Shown: positions 36,681 through 44,518 of the stretch, in pieces | Layout: the number at the start of each line of letters is the position of its first letter | Numbering within the stretch: position 1 is the first letter of the stretch | Assembly: GCF_014268755.2 (NCBI RefSeq) | Contig: NZ_CP077093.1 | Location: forward strand, 4,948,001 to 5,012,000 | DNA from: Pseudomonas vanderleydeniana | Lineage (GTDB): Bacteria > Pseudomonadota > Gammaproteobacteria > Pseudomonadales > Pseudomonadaceae | Length of the DNA: 64,000 nucleotides | Direction: 5' to 3' | Position numbers and translations under genes: made by a program | Notes under the pieces: model-generated | Told to the model about the DNA's origin: nothing | Databases searched by the model: none | The model's input: the letters and a program-made list of their open reading frames with translations, nothing else

Positions 36681-37964
36681 TCAACCCAGGTAGCGCAGCA
36701 CCACCGCCTGGGAACCGCCCATCAACGAGTGGCCGGCCAGCAGGATGCGACCGTCACCCTGCACCGCCAGCGCGGTGACGGAGTCATGGCTCTTGCCCAA
36801 TCGGGTGCGCACATAGCCGTTGCCCGAGGCAAAGTCGGGATCGAGCTGGCCATTCGGCAGATAGCGCGCGAGCAGCAGGTCCGAAGCGAACCCGGCGACC
36901 GTCGAGCCGGCGGCGAGAATCGCACCATCGCGTTGCACCGCGACCGCCGTCCAGCGGCAGGCCGGCGCATCGATATCCAGCAACACCGCTGCCCCCCGGT
37001 TGAAACGCCGGTCGATACTGCCGCTGGCGGTAAAACCCTGCAACGCACTGCCCAGTGGCTCGAAACGATTGCCGACGCAAAACAGTTGGCCCTGGGCGCC
37101 ACGTACCAGGCGGGTGACCGTGGAACTGGCCTCGGCAAAGCGCACGGACAGGTAGCCCTCATGACCGAAGGCCGGGTCCAGCCGGCCATCCGGCAGGTAG
37201 CGGACCACCAGGCCGACGGGTGGGAAATCGATCGAACCGCCGACCAGAATCTTGCCATCGGGCTGCAGCAGGATGCAGCTGAGCCAGGTGTTCATCAGCA
37301 ACCGCCGCACCATAACGAAGCCCAGACCGTTGAAACTGTGATCAAGGCCGCCATCCGGCAGCAGGCGCACCAGCAGGCCGACATGGTCGGTAGCGGAATA
37401 ACCGTGATTGAGGGTCAGCAGGATCCGGCCGTCCGGCTGCACGGCACCGAAGCAGCTCTCGAAGCCCGCCAGTCCCGGCGGCAGCCAGCTGTCACGGGGG
37501 CCCTCGGACAAGTCACCGGGCAAGCGCAGCAATTGCACGCCCCGGCTGCCAAAGCGCCGATCGGGACGACCATCGGCGAAGAACCGTGCCACGGCCGGCA
37601 GGGTGCGCCGGTCATCCGGATAATGCAGGCCAAAGACCAGGATCCGTCCGTCGCAGAGCCGGCGCAGACTGAGGCCGGTCGACTCGCCATCGGCATCGAA
37701 CCGACTCACCAGGCTGCCGCGGTCACCGAACGAGGCATCCATCGAGCCGTCGGCATTGAGCCGCGCCAGGCCGAAATGCACGCCCCCGGACATCTCCACC
37801 CGGGCAACCACGAGGATCTTGCCATCGGGGCAGAACAGCACGTCATTGGCCTGACTCGACAAGCTGCCGGGAAAGGCCACCCGCGCCTTGCCCAGGCCGG
37901 CAAATCCGGGATCGGGCTCGCCTGCCGGGTTGACCCGGCGGCCGCGCAACGCTTGCAGCATCAT
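36681..37964 (-). CDS. Delta-60 repeat (beta-propeller-like) protein
   Basis: A 427-residue protein made of about seven repeats of the delta-60 type. Each has the pattern PDGKILV/GGRILL..., then LARYLPDGxLDxxFGxxGxxxxR, for example LVVRYLPDGRLDPAFGHEGY and LLARYLPNGQLDPDFASGNGY. The repeats probably form a propeller. There is no signal peptide, unlike many secreted relatives. The ATG at 37964 has GGAGGA eight bases upstream. It is convergent with the acetoacetyl-CoA synthetase gene and has no operon partner. Function unknown; some family members are adhesins or parts of larger surface proteins. Confidence 0.8.
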   Translation of the reverse strand: MMLQALRGRRVNPAGEPDPGFAGLGKARVAFPGSLSSQANDVLFCPDGKILVVARVEMSGGVHFGLARLNADGSMDASFGDRGSLVSRFDADGESTGLSLRRLCDGRILVFGLHYPDDRRTLPAVARFFADGRPDRRFGSRGVQLLRLPGDLSEGPRDSWLPPGLAGFESCFGAVQPDGRILLTLNHGYSATDHVGLLVRLLPDGGLDHSFNGLGFVMVRRLLMNTWLSCILLQPDGKILVGGSIDFPPVGLVVRYLPDGRLDPAFGHEGYLSVRFAEASSTVTRLVRGAQGQLFCVGNRFEPLGSALQGFTASGSIDRRFNRGAAVLLDIDAPACRWTAVAVQRDGAILAAGSTVAGFASDLLLARYLPNGQLDPDFASGNGYVRTRLGKSHDSVTALAVQGDGRILLAGHSLMGGSQAVVLRYLG

Positions 37965-38130
37965 CAGGGGATTCCTCCGTGAAAGAGACGTCGCCTGCGG
38001 CTGTGGCAGCCGTTGCGATCTGCCCGCTATTCAATCCATCGGGGTTTCCCCACACAACTGTCAGAAATGACAGGTTTTGCAGCCTTGCGAGCCATTACAG
38101 TGACCCTGCGCGCCATTGTTCGCGGCGCGG

Positions 38131-38610
38131 TCACTCCATGGCGGTCTTGACCATCGCCAGCTCGGGGTGGCTGACCAGCTTGTCGATATGCAACTCCTCG
38201 TCGTTGAGCCAGGTCTCGGTCAGCACCCGATAGTGCTCCATGTCGCGGCAACGCATGCGCAGGCTGTAGTCGAAGGCTCCGCTGAGCAGGTGGCACTCCA
38301 GAACCTGGGGGCAGGCGCGGATCTTGGCCTCGAAAGCCTTCTGCGCCGCGCGCCCACTCTGGCCGGACAGCGCCACCAACACCAGCAGCGACAAGCCGGG
38401 CGACAGCTTGTTCTCATCGAGGATGGCGCCGTAGCCGCGGATCACCCCCAACTGCTCCAGCTTGCGCACCCGTTCCAGGCAGGGCCTGGGCGTCAGGTGC
38501 ACACGCTCGGAAAGCTTCTGGTAGGTGATGCGTCCATCGTGGCGCAACACCTCGATAATTGCCTGGTCGATACGGTCCAGCACGATCGACAGGTCACGAA
38601 TTTCTGCCAT
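38131..38610 (-). CDS. Lrp/AsnC-family transcriptional regulator
   Basis: A 159-residue leucine-responsive-type regulator. The N-terminal helix-turn-helix (LDRIDQAIIEVLRHDGRITYQKLSERVHLTPRPCLERVRKLEQLG) is followed by the RAM ligand domain (VLVALSGQSGRAAQKAFEAKI, QVLECHLLSGAFDYSLRMRC). ATG 38610 is preferred because GAGG lies ten bases before it; the ATG at 38619 would collide with that site. It has no adjacent amino acid gene, so its regulon is unknown. Confidence 0.92.
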   Translation of the reverse strand: MAEIRDLSIVLDRIDQAIIEVLRHDGRITYQKLSERVHLTPRPCLERVRKLEQLGVIRGYGAILDENKLSPGLSLLVLVALSGQSGRAAQKAFEAKIRACPQVLECHLLSGAFDYSLRMRCRDMEHYRVLTETWLNDEELHIDKLVSHPELAMVKTAME

Positions 38611-38714
38611 GGATGGCATGCCTCACTTCAAACGACCAGAAAGAAACAGGCGCTATTGTACGACCTTCCTTGGCCGATGCCTGAATCACTTTCCGCCTTG
38701 CCGGCCGGCAAGTT

Positions 38715-39371
38715 CTACGGGGCGTGCCTGATCAGGTCAGGACGGCTATCCACCAGCATCGCCTCGATGACATTGCCCTGGATCGAACAGGTCAGCATGC
38801 CCTTGCTGTTCGGGCTGTTCTTGACCAGATCCTCGGAGGCCGGCTCGATCAGGAATACCCGCTCGGCCGTGTCGATCACCAGCTTGCCCGAGTTGCTCTG
38901 CGGGTCTTCCGGCTGCCAGGCACGCTGACTGTGCGACCAGATCTCGGCACGCGCGTACATGCCGCCGGCATCGGTCGCCCCGGTACGCTGGTGTTTCTCG
39001 AGCACCTCGAACACTTCCTTGGGCGCCTGCTCGGTGTAGAACCCCCAACTGATCAGGCGCGAGCCCAGCATGTCCATGTCTTCGGCATAAAAACCGGTCA
39101 GGCTGACGCCGTCGAGCGTGACCGGTTTGTCGAACATCCAGCGCCGTCCCAGCTCACTCTTCGTCCCCCCCACGGGTCGGGTGAAACCGTTTTCGCTTTT
39201 GGTCGGGATCAGGCCGTTGAACAGCGGCTGTTCGATGACGGCGAGAGAGTGCTGGTCGCAGGCAATGTAGTCATTCAACGAGGTGCCGGCAGAAGCCGCT
39301 GGCCCCGAAAACAGCACAGCGGCGCCAAGCAGTGAGGAGAGGATTTTTGCAGGGGATTTGCGTGGGAGCAT
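38715..39371 (-). CDS. Secreted protein of unknown function
   Basis: A 218-residue protein with a clear signal peptide (basic MLPRKSPAK, hydrophobic core, cleavage near ASAGTS). The mature part has two or three Cys (IACDQHSL and MLTCSIQGN) that could form a disulfide, and no recognised domain. Its composition and codon use match the neighbours. It probably lies in the periplasm. No function can be offered. Confidence 0.7.
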   Translation of the reverse strand: MLPRKSPAKILSSLLGAAVLFSGPAASAGTSLNDYIACDQHSLAVIEQPLFNGLIPTKSENGFTRPVGGTKSELGRRWMFDKPVTLDGVSLTGFYAEDMDMLGSRLISWGFYTEQAPKEVFEVLEKHQRTGATDAGGMYARAEIWSHSQRAWQPEDPQSNSGKLVIDTAERVFLIEPASEDLVKNSPNSKGMLTCSIQGNVIEAMLVDSRPDLIRHAP

Positions 39372-39694
39372 TTCAACTTCCTGTTGGGGCCATTGGCGCT
39401 GGCCAGCATGCAGCCAATGACAAGAATGATTGACCCTTATCGGCAGGCACCTCGATAACCTGAGGACGGAGCGGCAAAAGACCAGCCATAGCGCACTGCG
39501 TGCGGGCGGGCTGGTGATTCATCGCCGGTGCAAAGATGATGACCGACATGGCATTCACCGGCGCGGGCTTCTCCCTTGGGCTCGCTCAGGCAGGCCCGAA
39601 ACATCTTCGGGCTTCTCGCCATCCACACAGCCATACTTACCAGCAGACAGCGTCCTGATACCATTCAGGCAGCTTTTTTCCGCATGGGGTAATT
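39372..39694. other. Intergenic stretch without a recognised gene
   Basis: These 323 bases separate divergent genes. Short open frames on both strands lack ribosome sites and family features. One hairpin, GCCCGAA-ACATC-TTCGGGC (39594-39612), is visible but has no T-run. The kinase promoter should lie here. Confidence 0.4.
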
Positions 39695-41671
39695 ATGGAA
39701 GTATCCGTGACCGGAGCATTCGAACCGGCAGCCGAGCAGGACATGCACTACCGAACCATGTTCGAGGCGGTCGACACCGGCTTCTGCATTATCGAGATGA
39801 AATTCGATGCTGCCTCAAAGCCCGTGGATTACCGTTTCCTCGACATGAACCCGGCATTCGAACGCGAGACCGGGCTGGTCGGCGCCAAGGGGCGCTGGAT
39901 GCGGGACCTGATCCCGAACCACGAACAGCACTGGTTCGACATCTACGGCGACGTCGCCCTGAACGGCGTCGAACAGCGTTTCGAAAACCAGGCGCAGGGA
40001 CTCGGACGCTGGTATGCGGTGCATGCGGTTCGTGTCGGCACTCCAGGCGCCTACAAGGTCGCGATATTCTTCAACGACATCACCGAGCGGCGCCAGGCGG
40101 AAATCGCCCTCAAGCAACTGAATGCCTCGCTGGAGCAGGAGGTCGCCTCCCGAACCGACGACCGCAACCAGTTGTGGACCCTGTCTTCGGACATCATGCT
40201 GCGCTGCACCTTCGAGGGCCGGATCATCGCCATCAACCCGGCCTGGGAAGAAACCCTCGGCTGGAGCGAAACCGACCTGCTCGGCACCAGCCTCTACGAC
40301 CTGATCCACCCCGATGACCTCGAACAGACGCTCGAGCGTGTCCGCCATTGCGCCGCCGGGCAGAGCATTCGTCGCTTCGAGAACCGCTATCGCTGTAAAC
40401 GTGGCGGTTACCGCTGGATCAACTGGTCCTCCAGTCCTTCCGACGAGGTGATCAACGCCGTCGGCCGCGACTGCACGCTCGACAAGGAGCAGGCCCAGGC
40501 ACTGGCCAAGGCCGAGGCGCAACTGCGCCAGAGCCAGAAAATGGAAGCTGTCGGACAGTTGACCGGCGGCCTGGCCCACGACTTCAACAACCTGCTGACC
40601 GGTATCAGCGGCAGCCTGGAAATGCTCCAGAGCCGCATCGACCAGGGGCGCGTGGAGAACCTGGAGCGCTACATCAATGCCGCGCTGATCGCCTCGCGCC
40701 GGGCCACCGCCCTCACCCATCGGCTGCTGGCCTTCTCCCGCCGGCAGACCCTCGACTCGCGGGCAACCAACGTCAATCTGCTGGTTACCGAAATGGAGGA
40801 GCTGATACGCCGTACGATCGGACCCTCGATAGGGCTGGAGGCGAAGCTGTCCGAACGGCTGTGGACGACCCTGGTCGATCATAACCAGCTGGAAAACTCG
40901 TTGCTCAACCTGTGCATCAACGCCCGCGATGCGATGCCCGAGGGCGGCCAGTTGACCATCGAGACCGCGAACATCACCCTCAATTCGGCTTCGGCACTGG
41001 CCCTGGAGTTGCCGCCAGGCGGCTATGTGTACCTGAGCGTCACTGACAGCGGCTGCGGCATGTCGGCCGACATCCTGAGCAAGGTCTTCGAACCGTTCTT
41101 CACCACCAAGCCGCTTGGCTCCGGCACGGGCCTGGGGTTGTCGATGGTCTATGGTTTCGCCCTGCAGTCCGGCGGCCAGGTACGCATCAACTCGCAGTTG
41201 GGCAACGGCACCCAGGTACGCCTCTACCTGCCTCGCCACTTCGCCGAAGCCGAGGAACGTGGTAACGCCCACGCCTCGCCCCCGACTCAACAGGCCCTGG
41301 CGGGCGAAACGGTGCTGGTGGTCGATGATGAACCCCAGGTGCGCATGCTGGAGGTCGATCTGCTGCAAGAGCGCGGCTACAAGGTGCTGGAAGCCAGCGA
41401 CGGCGCGACCGGCCTGAAGATCCTGCAATCACCGATCCGCATCGACCTGCTGGTCAGCGACGTCGGCCTGCCGGGCGGCATGAATGGCCGACAGCTGGCG
41501 GAACTGGCCCGGCAGACCCGTCCCGGGCTCAAGGTGCTGTTCGTCACCGGTTATGCCGAGCATTCGGTGATCGGTGACGGCAACCTCGCTCCGGGCATGC
41601 ATGTCATGACCAAGCCGTTCGCCATCGATGACCTGGCCAATCGCGTACGCGAAGTCATCAGTAATACCTGA
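39695..41671 (+). CDS. Hybrid sensor histidine kinase (PAS-PAS-HisKA-HATPase-REC)
   Basis: A 658-residue soluble sensor kinase. Two PAS domains occupy about residues 15-145 and 160-270 (the second contains [25 protein letters not shown]). A short coiled coil leads to the His box [21 protein letters not shown], the ATPase N-box [17 protein letters not shown]-boxes DSGCGMS and [11 protein letters not shown], and a C-terminal receiver ([20 protein letters not shown]; phospho-acceptor Asp in [11 protein letters not shown]; Lys in [10 protein letters not shown]). No membrane segment is present, so the signal is cytoplasmic. No partner regulator gene is near. Its role is unknown. Confidence 0.92.
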   Translation: MEVSVTGAFEPAAEQDMHYRTMFEAVDTGFCIIEMKFDAASKPVDYRFLDMNPAFERETGLVGAKGRWMRDLIPNHEQHWFDIYGDVALNGVEQRFENQAQGLGRWYAVHAVRVGTPGAYKVAIFFNDITERRQAEIALKQLNASLEQEVASRTDDRNQLWTLSSDIMLRCTFEGRIIAINPAWEETLGWSETDLLGTSLYDLIHPDDLEQTLERVRHCAAGQSIRRFENRYRCKRGGYRWINWSSSPSDEVINAVGRDCTLDKEQAQALAKAEAQLRQSQKMEAVGQLTGGLAHDFNNLLTGISGSLEMLQSRIDQGRVENLERYINAALIASRRATALTHRLLAFSRRQTLDSRATNVNLLVTEMEELIRRTIGPSIGLEAKLSERLWTTLVDHNQLENSLLNLCINARDAMPEGGQLTIETANITLNSASALALELPPGGYVYLSVTDSGCGMSADILSKVFEPFFTTKPLGSGTGLGLSMVYGFALQSGGQVRINSQLGNGTQVRLYLPRHFAEAEERGNAHASPPTQQALAGETVLVVDDEPQVRMLEVDLLQERGYKVLEASDGATGLKILQSPIRIDLLVSDVGLPGGMNGRQLAELARQTRPGLKVLFVTGYAEHSVIGDGNLAPGMHVMTKPFAIDDLANRVREVISNT

Positions 41672-41738
41672 CAGGTTGTATTGAACCGCTGCCCTATGGT
41701 GAGCATCTACAACTGTTCGATAACGCAAACTTGCAATC

Positions 41739-41775
41739 CCGATATAAACCTTACTTATTGAAAGGTTTATATCGG
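41739..41775. repeat. Perfect 14-bp inverted repeat
   Basis: CCGATATAAACCTT (41739-41752) and AAGGTTTATATCGG (41762-41775) pair perfectly around a 9-base loop. The right arm runs into a strong GGAGG ribosome site, so in mRNA the hairpin would mask part of it. It could be an operator, an element end or a translation-control hairpin. Confidence 0.75.
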
Positions 41776-41784
41776 AGGCATTCC

Positions 41785-41862
41785 ATGAATTTCAGGCAAA
41801 AAAAAGCCCAAGCGGCTGATGGACGCTTGGGCCTTAAAGAATGCATAAACCGTGGTAGGTGA
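41785..41862 (+). CDS. Possible 25-codon ORF after the hairpin
   Basis: Starts MNFRQKKAQAADGRLGLKEC and has GGAGG-CATTCC in front. The strong ribosome site is the only support; the coding stretch overlaps a terminator read from the other strand, so it may be accidental. Confidence 0.25.
   Translation: MNFRQKKAQAADGRLGLKECINRGR
41798..41832 (-). terminator. Minus-strand terminator inside the AT-rich patch
   Basis: GCCCAAGCG (41806-41814) pairs with CGCTTGGGC (41824-41832). Read on the minus strand, the stem is followed by eight T (41798-41805). No gene ends here on that strand, which suggests a short untranslated RNA starting somewhere in 41850-41950. Confidence 0.6.
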
Positions 41863-42316
41863 ACGCGGGCCAATAATAACTGATCGTGTAAATTCGTAAC
41901 AAGATATTTTGGCTATAATTTTATGCCTAACCCCTTCAATAACCACAAGTTTTTCCCGGGAATCCAGATATTCGGATCCAATTTAGGCACTGTTTTGGTT
42001 CACTGAAGGGGTGATTGCCGTAAGTGCACCAAAGCGGTTCACGATAACTACCCAACAGTCGAAAAAGACCATAATCAATATCCGGGAATTACTGGGCAAC
42101 GATGTGACGGTAATATTATCGGCTGCCATGGAATCCGATGAATGGCATATATCTGCGCAAGCTGGCGAAGCGTTTCGGCAGTTCCCAGCCAGCTTGCGAA
42201 GCAGGAAAGTTCCCCGGGCGCGAAAAAATATAAACCGGCCCAGCCCCTCAAGAGCGTTTGCGTCCCTGCCCGCGCCCGGCGACAATTGGCACTCAATTCA
42301 TTTCGAGGTTCGCAAC

Positions 42317-42667
42317 ATGCGTAAAGCACTTACCGTCCTGGCGCTCAGCGCCCTGTTTGCCCAAGGCGCCATGGCTGCCGGCGGTACCCAGGCAGCAGTC
42401 GGAGGTGGCTTGGGTGGCGTCCTGGGCAACGTGGTCGGCCAACAGATGGGCGGCAGCACTGGCGCTGCCATCGGTGCGGGCCTGGCTGGCGCGGCGGGTA
42501 GTGCCGTTGCCGCCAAGAAAGGCAAGAAGACCAAGGCTGCCATCGGCGGCGGCCTGGGTGCAGCCGGCGGTTCGTACCTGGGCAACCAGCTCGGTGGCAG
42601 CACCGGCGCAGCCATTGGCGCGGGCCTGGGTGGCGCGGCCGGCGGCGCACTGGGCGGTCGCAAGTAA
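42317..42667 (+). CDS. Glycine-zipper secreted/outer-membrane protein
   Basis: A 116-residue protein with a signal peptide (MRKALTVLALSALFAQGAMA) and a mature part built almost wholly of glycine zippers. Repeats of the form GGSTGAAIGAGLAGAAG and GGGLGGVLGNVVGQQMGG occur twice, split by a basic KKGKKTKAAIGGG segment. Such proteins insert in or line the outer membrane. The start at 42317 has GAGG eight bases upstream; a longer in-frame extension is rejected because it would destroy the signal peptide. A terminator follows closely, so it is a single-gene unit. Confidence 0.88.
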   Translation: MRKALTVLALSALFAQGAMAAGGTQAAVGGGLGGVLGNVVGQQMGGSTGAAIGAGLAGAAGSAVAAKKGKKTKAAIGGGLGAAGGSYLGNQLGGSTGAAIGAGLGGAAGGALGGRK

Positions 42668-42681
42668 GACCCTCGGATACG

Positions 42682-42710
42682 AAAAACCCGACACCTGTGT
42701 CGGGTTTTTT
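42682..42710. terminator. Rho-independent terminator
   Basis: AAAAACCCGACAC, then GTGTCGGGTTTTTT, with T-run on the plus strand and A-run before it. It ends the glycine-zipper transcript and may also serve the oppositely read monooxygenase-type gene. Confidence 0.9.
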
Positions 42711-42723
42711 ATGGGCGGGCCTT

Positions 42724-43335
42724 TTACCGCCGGGTTTCCAGGTGAGCGGGCACCGATGCTGTCTCCTGTCGTGGCTGCAGCCAGCGGCTGAACAGACGCG
42801 TCACCCGTGGCATGAATACATACACCACTGCCAGCACGATGGTCAGGGTAATCACCACGTTGGCCGGCACATAACCGCCCAGCCAGGGCCACAGCGCGAA
42901 GACCGGCTTCCACAGCAGCGGTACCAGGAATGTCAGCGGCAGGATCACCAGGAACGTCACGCAGGCCTGCTTCCAGCGCGGGGGCGGTGTCGGGGCATCC
43001 ACATGCACGGGGGTGAACCAGAACTCGCGATCCGCATTGATTTCGGTCTGGTCGCCATCAGCCAGCAACGGCTGGGCCTGCTCGACCAGCTCACGGCGAT
43101 CCTCGGAATCCAGCCAGACCTGCAACTGCTCGGTGCTGGCAAAGCGCAGCACGCTGGTGAACAGTGCCAGGCCGTCGCTGTGACCGCGGACCACGTCGAT
43201 CCCCAGGTGCCCGGGATAGGTGCGCGCCTTGGCGACGATCTGGCGCAGCCAGGCCTCGTAGGCCTGATCCCCGCCTTTCCTGATCCGGTGACGCACCAGC
43301 AGCGTGACCACGCCGTCGGACAATTCGATATTCAT
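42724..43335 (-). CDS. Antibiotic biosynthesis monooxygenase-domain membrane protein
   Basis: A 203-residue protein in two parts. Residues 1-100 resemble the ABM ferredoxin-like domain (VVTLLVRHRIRKGGDQAYEAWLRQIVAKA, GHLGIDVVRG). Two or three helices follow (VTFLVILPLTFLVPLLW, VVITLTIVLAVVYVFM) with a basic C-terminus. The start at 43335 has GGAG six bases upstream. Membrane-tethered ABM proteins of this layout are common in Pseudomonas, with no proven function. It is divergent from a LysR gene, which may regulate it. Confidence 0.8.
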   Translation of the reverse strand: MNIELSDGVVTLLVRHRIRKGGDQAYEAWLRQIVAKARTYPGHLGIDVVRGHSDGLALFTSVLRFASTEQLQVWLDSEDRRELVEQAQPLLADGDQTEINADREFWFTPVHVDAPTPPPRWKQACVTFLVILPLTFLVPLLWKPVFALWPWLGGYVPANVVITLTIVLAVVYVFMPRVTRLFSRWLQPRQETASVPAHLETRR

Positions 43336-43521
43336 GGCTGACTCCATCTTCCTGTCTGTGCCCCTGCGTCCCAGTCACGCAGGTATCCCAGTAATCTGGC
43401 GGCGGTTCCCGGGCTTCACTTGAAGGCCTGTGCTGCCTGCTTGAAATGAATTCTGGGGCCTGGATAAAAAAGGGACAATTCCATAAAATCGAGAATCATT
43501 GATTCTATTAAAGGAACAGTC

Positions 43522-44418
43522 ATGGATCGCGTCGAATGCATGCGGGCGTTTGTCGCCACGGTCGGGGCCAATGGCTTTGCCGCGGCGGCACGGGCGATGG
43601 ACGTGCCGCGCTCGAAAGTCAGCAAGCAGATCCAGGCGCTGGAAGAAGCGATCGGCGTACAGTTGCTGCTGCGTACCACCCGCAGCCTGCACCTGACCGA
43701 GGCCGGTGCCGAGTACTACGAGTCGGCCCGCGAGCTGCTGGCCTCGCTGGACGAGGCCGAACAACGCGCCCGCGACGGCATCGGCGAACTGCGTGGGGTG
43801 TTGCGCGTCAACGCGCCCATGTCCTTCGGCCTGCGTCGGCTGGGCCGACTGATCCCGCTGTTTCATCGGGAACACCCCAACGTCGAGCTGCAACTGGTGC
43901 TCAGCGATCAGCAGGTGGATCCGGTCAAGGGTGGTTTCGACGTGACCATCCGAATCGCCAGCCTGCCGGACTCATCGATGGTCGCCAAGCTGCTGGCCCC
44001 GGCGCCGCGCATCATGGTCGCGTCCCCCGACTACCTGGAACGTGCCGGCATTCCCACCACACCGAGGGAACTGTGCACCCACCAGTGCCTGAACTATGGC
44101 TATCTGCAAAGTGGCGTGAGCCTGCAATTGAGCAACGGCAAGGAGACCCAGCGAGTCACCGTCACCGGCCCGCTGCACGCCAACAACGGCGACCTGCTGG
44201 CCCAGGCGGCCGAGGCCGGCATGGGCATCGCCCTGTTGCCCGATTTCATTGTCGAGGATGCCCTCGCTGCCGGACGCCTGGTGCCGGTGATGTGCGAATG
44301 GCAGGCGCCACCGATCAGCATCCACGCCGTGTATGCCTCGGCACGCCGGGTGCCGCAGAAGACCCGCGCGTTCATCGACTTCCTGGTGCGGGAGCTGGCG
44401 GTAGCCGCGCAGGGCTGA
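43522..44418 (+). CDS. LysR-family transcriptional regulator
   Basis: A 298-residue LysR regulator of the CrgA-like group. The N-terminal helix-turn-helix is MRAFVATVGANGFAAAARAMDVPRSKVSKQIQALEEAIGVQLL, with the effector domain from LRGVLRVNAPMSFG. An AAAGGA ribosome site precedes the ATG. It is divergent from the ABM-domain gene with a 186-base AT-rich gap between them, so that gene is the obvious candidate target. The signal is unknown. Confidence 0.92.
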   Translation: MDRVECMRAFVATVGANGFAAAARAMDVPRSKVSKQIQALEEAIGVQLLLRTTRSLHLTEAGAEYYESARELLASLDEAEQRARDGIGELRGVLRVNAPMSFGLRRLGRLIPLFHREHPNVELQLVLSDQQVDPVKGGFDVTIRIASLPDSSMVAKLLAPAPRIMVASPDYLERAGIPTTPRELCTHQCLNYGYLQSGVSLQLSNGKETQRVTVTGPLHANNGDLLAQAAEAGMGIALLPDFIVEDALAAGRLVPVMCEWQAPPISIHAVYASARRVPQKTRAFIDFLVRELAVAAQG

Positions 44419-44518
44419 AACAAATAGACTGTATATACATACAGACAAGGATTGCCCGGCACCCCACGACCGAGCATGCTGTCCGCTCTCTCCCGCACAC
44501 GATCGAACGAAGGTGGCC

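Larger units (their letters stand above)
41672..42316. other. AT-rich patch with hairpins, no firm gene
   Basis: About 640 bases, clearly AT-richer than both neighbours. It contains the perfect hairpin at 41739-41775, a 25-codon frame, a minus-strand terminator and, to the right, an open frame from GTG 42011 that runs into the glycine-zipper gene but reads like non-coding sequence. It might be a remnant of an inserted element or hold a small RNA. I recognise no family. Confidence 0.5.

Noticed and set aside
42011..42316. In-frame N-terminal extension of the glycine-zipper protein from GTG 42011
   Set aside because: It would bury a clear signal peptide and ribosome site at 42317, and the added 102 residues look non-coding.
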